Of a stretch of DNA of 11,517 nucleotides, positions 6,747 through 11,517 are shown piece after piece. The stretch lies in assembly GCA_030602845.1 (NCBI GenBank), contig JAUVYZ010000031.1, positions 1-11,517 on the forward strand. Reading direction: 5' to 3'. The notes under the pieces were generated by a model. That model was not told where the DNA came from and searched no databases. It worked only from the letters and a program-made list of their open reading frames with translations. How positions within the stretch are numbered: position 1 is the first letter of the stretch; each line of letters starts with the position of its first letter. Origin of the DNA: Phycisphaerae bacterium. Its GTDB lineage: Bacteria; Planctomycetota; Phycisphaerae; Sedimentisphaerales; Anaerobacaceae. Both the position numbers and the translations under genes were made by a program.

Positions 6747-6748
6747 CA
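6722..6748 (+). repeat. REP-like palindromic element between resB and ccsA
   Basis: A perfect 8-bp stem, ATTCCTGC (6725-6732), loop TTTC, GCAGGAAT (6737-6744), flanked by TGG and GACA. From memory, this TGGATTCC...GGAATGACA type is a common dispersed palindrome in bacterial genomes. It codes for the final residues SGFLLSQE of the ResB-like protein and supplies its TGA (6744-6746). It shares the AATGACA end with the element at the hemC 3' end. As RNA it would fold just ahead of the ccsA start. Confidence 0.65.
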
Positions 6749-6756
6749 AAGAGAAG

Positions 6757-7551
6757 ATGGAAATTAAATACACAATTCAGGGCTTACTAATTTACGCTGC
6801 TATGGGCGCGTATCTTCTTGCGTTCGTGATGAGCTTGCTGCGCCATAGAAAGGCAGGTGACATTCTGTACCTGCTGGGGTTCATAATTGCAGTTCTGGCT
6901 TTTGGTTATCGCTGGTATGATGTTCGTCATACGCCGCTGCAGAATCTGTTCGAGGTGTTCCTTTGCTTAGGTATGATTTGTTATCCAGCTTCATTTTTTT
7001 GCCGGCGGATTCTGCAGGTAGGCGGCCGGTGCGCGGACATGCTTATAGGGGCGATAGTGCTGTTTCCCGCTGGCTTTATCTTTAGCGCGCAGCCACAACA
7101 ACTGCCACCGGCGCTGCAAAGCTGGCTGTTTGTGCCGCACGTGGCGGTCTATATGCTGTCATACATCTTTATGGCCAAAGCCACTTTCCAGGCGATTTCC
7201 CAACTGGCCGGCAAATCGTATGACGGCGATGAAAAACTCCTGCCCCCTGAACAGGCAACGTACCGTATGATTTGTGCCGGCTTTCCTTTACTGACCCTCG
7301 GCCTTGTCCTCGGCAGCTGGTGGGGTAAGCTGGCGTGGGGCGATTACTGGGGTTGGGACCCGAAAGAACTATGGTCGCTCGCATCGTGGCTTGTTTATGT
7401 CGGATACTTCCATTTCCGGTATATGTTCGGCAAAAAGCACGCCCGTATTAACAGCGCGTGGGCCATTGCGGGGATAGCGGCGATTTTGATAACTCTGCTG
7501 TGGGCAAACCTCTCGAGGTTGTTCTCCGGGTTGCACAGCTATGCAACGTGA
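6757..7551 (+). CDS. ccsA: Cytochrome c assembly protein CcsA (System II, WWD-domain heme handler)
   Basis: The heme-handling subunit of the System II cytochrome c synthase; 264 residues with seven to eight hydrophobic segments. The tryptophan-rich WWD motif WGDYWGWDPKE spans 194-204, and TPLQNLFEV (59-67) is the conserved N-terminal motif. Three histidines match those that hold heme in Helicobacter hepaticus CcsBA: periplasmic H128 (VPHVAVY) and H260 (GLHSYAT), and membrane H219 (GYFHF). The fourth, H81, is in the ResB-like partner, so the split pair is complete. The ATG has no strong Shine-Dalgarno sequence: AGGAA of the upstream palindrome (6739-6743) is 13 bases away and a purine run GAGAAG abuts the start, so translation may depend on coupling to resB. 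It also resembles ResC/CcsB naming in Bacillus. Confidence 0.94.
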   Translation: MEIKYTIQGLLIYAAMGAYLLAFVMSLLRHRKAGDILYLLGFIIAVLAFGYRWYDVRHTPLQNLFEVFLCLGMICYPASFFCRRILQVGGRCADMLIGAIVLFPAGFIFSAQPQQLPPALQSWLFVPHVAVYMLSYIFMAKATFQAISQLAGKSYDGDEKLLPPEQATYRMICAGFPLLTLGLVLGSWWGKLAWGDYWGWDPKELWSLASWLVYVGYFHFRYMFGKKHARINSAWAIAGIAAILITLLWANLSRLFSGLHSYAT

Positions 7552-7570
7552 CAGAGAGCTTTTTGCCATC

Positions 7571-7595
7571 TTATGCCTGCCCGTATTTGGCATAA
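7571..7595 (+). other. Hairpin in the ccsA-PQQ gene spacer
   Basis: TTATGCC (7571-7577) and GGCATAA (7589-7595) form a perfect 7-bp inverted repeat with an 11-base loop, starting 19 bases after the ccsA stop. No U-run follows, so it is not a standard intrinsic terminator; it may protect the mRNA 3' end or be chance. Besides this and a candidate promoter, the spacer 7552-7837 holds no gene that I can see. Confidence 0.25.
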
Positions 7596-7726
7596 TGAAG
7601 TACTCTGAAAGATACTAATTTGTGCAAATTTGGAATTTAAGGTGCGTAGAAAGGCGAGAAACCGACAGACTTGCCTTGCAGAGCCATTCTGATTAAGTTT
7701 AAGCTAAGAAATATTACTCGAATGAG

Positions 7727-7755
7727 TTGCATTACGGCGAGGCAACGGGTAAAAT
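7727..7755 (+). promoter_or_regulatory. Candidate promoter of the PQQ-repeat gene
   Basis: TTGCAT (7727-7732), a 17-base spacer and TAAAAT (7750-7755): three and five consensus matches. Transcription would start near 7762, about 75 bases before the ATG at 7838. A second option overlaps it: TTGACG (7755-7760) with TAACTA (7779-7784) 18 bases on. Either supports starting the gene at 7838. Confidence 0.35.
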
Positions 7756-7837
7756 TGACGCAGACAAATACAGCGGTGTAACTAAGCCAGGTATAAATGG
7801 AAATCCCGGATTACAAATTAAACTGGAGGTAGGTACC

Positions 7838-9070
7838 ATGAAAGACGCGAATCGAAGAATGGTCGCGATTGCGGGTTGTGTGGTCGTGATGATCGCGAGC
7901 TGCGCCGTGGCGCAGGACTGGCCACAGTGGCGAGGACCCAATCGGGACGGTAAGGTGAGCGGATTCACCGCACCGAAGAAATGGCCTAAGGAGCTGACGC
8001 AGAAGTGGAAAGTGACGGTGGGCTCGGGCGATGCGACGCCCGCGCTGGTGGGCGACAAGCTCTATGTCTTTACGCGGCAAGGCGCCGATGAGGTCACCCT
8101 GTGTCTGAACGCGGGCAACGGAAAGGAAGTCTGGCGGGACAAGTACGCGGCGCAGGCGGTGACGGGAGCGGCCAGCCGACACCCGGGGCCCAGAAGCTCA
8201 CCCACGGTGGCGAATGGAAAGGTCGTCACGTTAGGCGTGGGCGGGGTCCTCTCCTGCCTGGACGCCACCACCAGCAAGGTTGTGTGGCGCAAGGACCCGT
8301 TCCCGAAGGTCGTGCCCAGGTTCTTCACGGCGATGTCGCCGATTATTGTGGACGGGATGGCCATCGCGCAACTCGGCGGAAAGGGCAATGGGGCGATCAT
8401 CGCGTTCGACCTGGCCACGGGCAACGAGAAGTGGAAATGGGACGCCGAAGGCCCGGAGTATGCCTCGCCCGTTCTGTTGACGGTGGAGGGCACGAAGCAG
8501 ATAGTGACGCTGACGGAGAAAAGCATCGTGGGGGTCGGCGCGGCTGATGGAAAGCTGCTGTGGCAGCTTCCGTTCGTGCCTGTGAGGCGGACTTACAACG
8601 CCGCCACACCGATCGTCGATGGGCAAACGGTAATCTACACGGGTGCGGGCCGGGGCACCAAGGCCGTGAAGATTGAAAAGCAAGGTGATGGCTTTACCGC
8701 CAGAGAGCTTTGGAGCAACCCGGAGCTCGCCCCGCAGTTCAACACGCCGGTGCTCAAGAACGGCCTGCTATTCGGCCTGTCCAACCGCGGCAATCTCTTC
8801 TGCATCAACGCTCAGACGGGCCAGACGGCCTGGACCGACACGACCCAGCGTGATCGCAGCGGTTTCGGGGCCATTGTCGACGCCGGCTCTTGTCTCCTGG
8901 CACTGCCCAGCAATTCCGAATTGATAGTCTTTAAGCCCAGCAACAAGGAATATTCGGAGTTGGCCAATATCAAGGTTGCCGAAACGCCAATCTACGCACA
9001 CCCGGTGATTGCGGGCAATCGCATCTTCATCAAGGACAAGGAGACGGTGACGATGTGGACGATTGAATGA
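7838..9070 (+). CDS. Exported PQQ-type beta-propeller repeat protein
   Basis: A 410-residue exported protein built of PQQ/BamB-like blades. The mature part opens DWPQWRGPNRDG (27-38), a start typical of many such proteins in planctomycetes and verrucomicrobia; their role is mostly unknown and no enzyme activity should be assumed. Blade signatures recur: CLNAGNGKEVW (89-99), CLDATTSKVVW (140-150), AFDLATGNEKW (189-199), GVGAADGKLLW (232-242), CINAQTGQTAW (322-332). The signal peptide spans 1-25 (cleavage after AVA); IASC (19-22) also fits a lipobox, so it could be a lipoprotein. GGAGGT (7825-7830) is seven bases before the ATG; the same frame is open back to 7727, over the likely promoter. Base composition is visibly more G+C-rich than in the heme genes (41 of 60 at 8221-8280 against 17 of 60 at 4441-4500). 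It is probably transcribed alone. Confidence 0.88.
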   Translation: MKDANRRMVAIAGCVVVMIASCAVAQDWPQWRGPNRDGKVSGFTAPKKWPKELTQKWKVTVGSGDATPALVGDKLYVFTRQGADEVTLCLNAGNGKEVWRDKYAAQAVTGAASRHPGPRSSPTVANGKVVTLGVGGVLSCLDATTSKVVWRKDPFPKVVPRFFTAMSPIIVDGMAIAQLGGKGNGAIIAFDLATGNEKWKWDAEGPEYASPVLLTVEGTKQIVTLTEKSIVGVGAADGKLLWQLPFVPVRRTYNAATPIVDGQTVIYTGAGRGTKAVKIEKQGDGFTARELWSNPELAPQFNTPVLKNGLLFGLSNRGNLFCINAQTGQTAWTDTTQRDRSGFGAIVDAGSCLLALPSNSELIVFKPSNKEYSELANIKVAETPIYAHPVIAGNRIFIKDKETVTMWTIE

Positions 9071-9261
9071 TTGGGATAGATTTAGCCGATGGGCAGTGCG
9101 CATACAGTGCACAAACTCGTGCGCGGAAGTCAAGGTAGGAAGCAGCGACAATTGAGGATGTAGCAGAAGGAGGGAGGTTTGCGCGCAATTAAAAGATTCA
9201 ACAAATCTGTGAAATACTGAGGTTAAAATCGTAGCAATAAATTCAGAAAAGGAGCGGCCTT

Positions 9262-11517
9262 ATGAGAGTTTACCTGCTTAGCACTGTATGTCTGCTGTTA
9301 GCCTGCATCGCAGGCTGCGCAGCAGGCAATCAGGAATTCAGAAGTATGAAGAGCAGCGAAAGTATAACAATTGATAACGGCATTTTGTCTGTTTCTTATA
9401 ATTTGAAGGACGGCACTTTTTCCGCCCGTCGTGGTGAACAACTATTTATAAAACAAGGAAACTTTCAAGAAGCCGTTAGCGCTAATACGGCAACTGTTCG
9501 TGCTGTAAGAGTCAGGGACACTCTCGGTGTCGGCGAAAGTATCCAGGTCGAATTCCCATCCGGGTGTATCTACACGCTGGCGCTATACCAGCGTGTACCA
9601 TTTGTCTGCGTCAAGTTACGAATGCACAATTCAACTAATGATACATTAGTCATCAACAAGATTGTGCCGGTGAGTGCAGCGGTCAACGTCGGCAAGGCGG
9701 CGAAAGACCTTCGCATATTGGGTTGTGACGGGCTGACGGCAGCAGACGAGAACAGAACCAGCTATACGTTCCTGGCAATGGCTGACCCGGCCACACGTAC
9801 GGGCGTTGTGGCCGGCTGGCTGACACACGGGCGGGCAAGCGGTATCGTTTTATCAAAACCGATTGAGTCCTCCGTACTCATTAAGGGAAGGAGTGAATAC
9901 GGTAAACTGTTGATAGAGCCAGGGGAAACCGCCGAAGGTGAAACGTTTGCGATTGGATACTTTAACGATGCTCTTGTCGGGCTGGAAGAATACGCAGACA
10001 CAATCGCCAAAATATACAAAATCAAACTGAACAGAATCCCCTCGGGCTACTGTACGTGGTACTCCAAGCCGCACGGCGGCGCATCGGACGAAAAGCATAT
10101 GGCCGAATTAGCGGACTTCTGCGAGAAGAACCTGCGGAAGTTCGGCTTCGAGGTGCTGCAAATCGACGACAAGTGGCAGGTCAGCAGGCGGGACTATACG
10201 AGCCATAAGCCGACCGGTCCTTATCCAGGCGGTATGAAACCGACAGCGGAAAAGATAACAGGCGCAGGTCTGACGGCGGGTATCTGGTTTACGCCGTTTG
10301 GCTGGGATTATAAACGGCCTATCTTCAAAGACCACCAGGACTGGTTTGTCCATAAAGACGACGGCTCGATTTACTCGGTGCGCTGGGGTGGAGACTGCCT
10401 GGATATGACCCACCCGGAGGCCAGGGCGTTCCTGGACCCGGTCATCAGGCGGATAACGCGGAAGTGGGGCTATAAGTACATCAAGATTGACGGGCTCTGG
10501 ACCGGAATGGCTGTGAAGATATTGTATCCGAAGCCGGATTACCGCGATGACAATCTCGGAGATGCGGTTTTTTATAATCCTGCCAAGACCAACGTCGAGG
10601 CCTATCGCGATGGGCTGAAGCTCGTCCGCGAGGCATCCGGCGATGATGTTTATATACTCGGCTGCAACGTCGCACAGAATATGCGTACGTTAGGCGGCTC
10701 CTTCGGGCTGTTAGATGGGATGCGCGTCGGAAGCGATATTGGCGCAAGATGGGGCGGAATCCTCAGTGGTGCGAAGATGGGGACACGTCTTTATTTTCTG
10801 CACAACCGCGTCTGGCACAATGACCCGGACTGCCTGATGCTGCGCGACCCTCTGACGCTCGACCAGGCCCGCGCGTGGGGTTCCTGGATTGCGATAAGCG
10901 GACAACTGAACATAGCCAGCGAATGGCTGCCTGGATTGCCGGCAGATAAGCTCGACGTGGTCAAGCGCTCAATGCCGAACCACGGTCTGTGTGGCCGGCC
11001 TGTGGACCTGTTCGAAAACGACCCGGCGCAGGTGTGGCATCTTACAGCGGGTACGGGCGAGCAGAGAAAAGACGTCATCGGTCTGTTTAACTGGGACGAC
11101 AAAGAACCAAGCGCGCTGAGCGTTGAATTAGATGAGCTGGGCCTGCCCGGTGGGGGGAACGGAACTTATGTCGGCTTCGATTACTGGGAGGGCAAATTCT
11201 TTGGGCCGTTCAAAGGAGTACTAAAAGCGGTCCTGCGACCCAGTTCCTGCCGGGTCATTGCCATCCGTCGGCTACTCGAACGGCCTGTGCTTGTCAGTAC
11301 ATCGAGGCACGTTACACAAGGCATTGTGGACGTGATGGAGGAAGATTGGGACGGACGTGCAAATACGCTCAGCGGCAAATCCAAAGTTGTCGGCGCCGAC
11401 CCTTACGAAGTTCGCATCTTTGCGCCGACGCGCTCATGGCAGGCGCTGCGGGTGAATGTATCCGAAGCCGACCGCAGAGCGGGAGTGACTGCTGAAATAC
11501 AGCAGGTAAGCCAGACT
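9262..11517 (+). CDS. Clan GH-D glycoside hydrolase (GH36/GH27-like, alpha-galactosidase type), lipoprotein, 3' end missing
   Basis: Probable secreted alpha-galactosidase or related retaining glycosidase. The frame is open for 752 codons from the ATG at 9262 to the right edge, so the C-terminus is missing. AAAAGGAG (9247-9254) is seven bases upstream. A lipobox IAGC (16-19) after a hydrophobic stretch marks a lipoprotein; Ala follows C19, so outer-membrane sorting is plausible. An N-terminal beta-sandwich region spans about 33-250; the barrel starts at GYCTWYSKPHGG (262-273) and includes QIDDKW (300-305). The nucleophile is probably D410 in YIKIDGLW (406-413), and the acid/base D492 in MRVGSD (487-492), the RxxxD pattern of clan D. 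Residues beyond about 590 look like beta-sandwich. Spacing of 191 bases from the PQQ gene gives no evidence of an operon. Substrate is not determined; GH36 against GH27 is not settled. Confidence 0.82.
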   Translation, partial: MRVYLLSTVCLLLACIAGCAAGNQEFRSMKSSESITIDNGILSVSYNLKDGTFSARRGEQLFIKQGNFQEAVSANTATVRAVRVRDTLGVGESIQVEFPSGCIYTLALYQRVPFVCVKLRMHNSTNDTLVINKIVPVSAAVNVGKAAKDLRILGCDGLTAADENRTSYTFLAMADPATRTGVVAGWLTHGRASGIVLSKPIESSVLIKGRSEYGKLLIEPGETAEGETFAIGYFNDALVGLEEYADTIAKIYKIKLNRIPSGYCTWYSKPHGGASDEKHMAELADFCEKNLRKFGFEVLQIDDKWQVSRRDYTSHKPTGPYPGGMKPTAEKITGAGLTAGIWFTPFGWDYKRPIFKDHQDWFVHKDDGSIYSVRWGGDCLDMTHPEARAFLDPVIRRITRKWGYKYIKIDGLWTGMAVKILYPKPDYRDDNLGDAVFYNPAKTNVEAYRDGLKLVREASGDDVYILGCNVAQNMRTLGGSFGLLDGMRVGSDIGARWGGILSGAKMGTRLYFLHNRVWHNDPDCLMLRDPLTLDQARAWGSWIAISGQLNIASEWLPGLPADKLDVVKRSMPNHGLCGRPVDLFENDPAQVWHLTAGTGEQRKDVIGLFNWDDKEPSALSVELDELGLPGGGNGTYVGFDYWEGKFFGPFKGVLKAVLRPSSCRVIAIRRLLERPVLVSTSRHVTQGIVDVMEEDWDGRANTLSGKSKVVGADPYEVRIFAPTRSWQALRVNVSEADRRAGVTAEIQQVSQT

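Noticed and set aside
7727..7837. N-terminal extension of the PQQ protein from a TTG at 7727
   Set aside because: It covers the likely promoter, lacks a ribosome binding site, and would put 37 residues ahead of a good signal peptide; GGAGGT fits the ATG at 7838.
8101..8683. Overlapping open frames of about 150 codons on both strands inside the PQQ gene
   Set aside because: G+C-rich coding DNA leaves other frames open; the blade motifs all lie in the 7838-9070 frame.
9092..9124. Repeated GTGC/GCAC words after the PQQ gene, as a possible terminator
   Set aside because: Arms are only about four bases with no T-run; not better than chance.
9197..9229. Promoter for the glycoside hydrolase: TTCAAC and TAAAAT
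   Set aside because: The spacing is 21 bases and the -35 match is weak, so I cannot support it.

Overview
The window looks like a piece of a planctomycete chromosome, most likely from the Phycisphaerae or a related uncultured lineage. This is inferred, not proven. The pointers are an exported PQQ-repeat protein whose mature part opens with DWPQWRGPNRDG, a Tat-exported enolase-superfamily enzyme, a clan GH-D glycoside hydrolase lipoprotein, System II cytochrome c maturation, and a PheT that lacks its tRNA-binding domain. No phage, transposase, CRISPR, tRNA or rRNA is visible.

Layout. The left edge holds the 5' part of pheT on the minus strand. It diverges at about 919-1098 from a Tat-signal mandelate racemase/muconate lactonizing-type enzyme (1099-2334, plus). 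A possible 31-codon ORF and an RDD-family membrane protein (2488-3006, plus) follow. At 3007-3179 the RDD gene converges on the heme operon; the space between holds a dispersed palindromic repeat. The operon hemA-hemC (5377 down to 3180, minus) has genes overlapping by one base. Divergent from it is a System II cytochrome c biogenesis pair, resB-like then ccsA (5649-7551, plus), whose boundary is invaded by palindromic repeats. After a 286-base spacer come an exported PQQ-type beta-propeller protein (7838-9070, plus) and a long lipoprotein glycoside hydrolase that runs off the right edge (9262-11517+).

How the genes work together. hemA and hemC supply 5-aminolevulinate precursor and hydroxymethylbilane for heme. 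The divergent ResB/CcsA pair carries heme across the membrane and attaches it to apocytochrome c, so 3180-7551 is a coherent heme and cytochrome c block around one intergenic control region. All four heme-coordinating histidines known for System II can be placed in the two proteins. The other exported proteins (Tat enzyme, PQQ protein, glycoside hydrolase) fit a heterotrophic, glycan-using life but show no operon link with each other.

The points most worth a second look are: a C10 tract and two palindromic elements that now encode the last ~20 residues of the ResB-like protein and sit just ahead of ccsA; the domain-deleted PheT, which also lacks pheS upstream; a hydrophobic in-frame extension ahead of hemA that contains what looks like the hemA promoter; and a small ORF with a strong ribosome binding site that ends on the RDD start codon. 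I see no convincing new multi-gene system.
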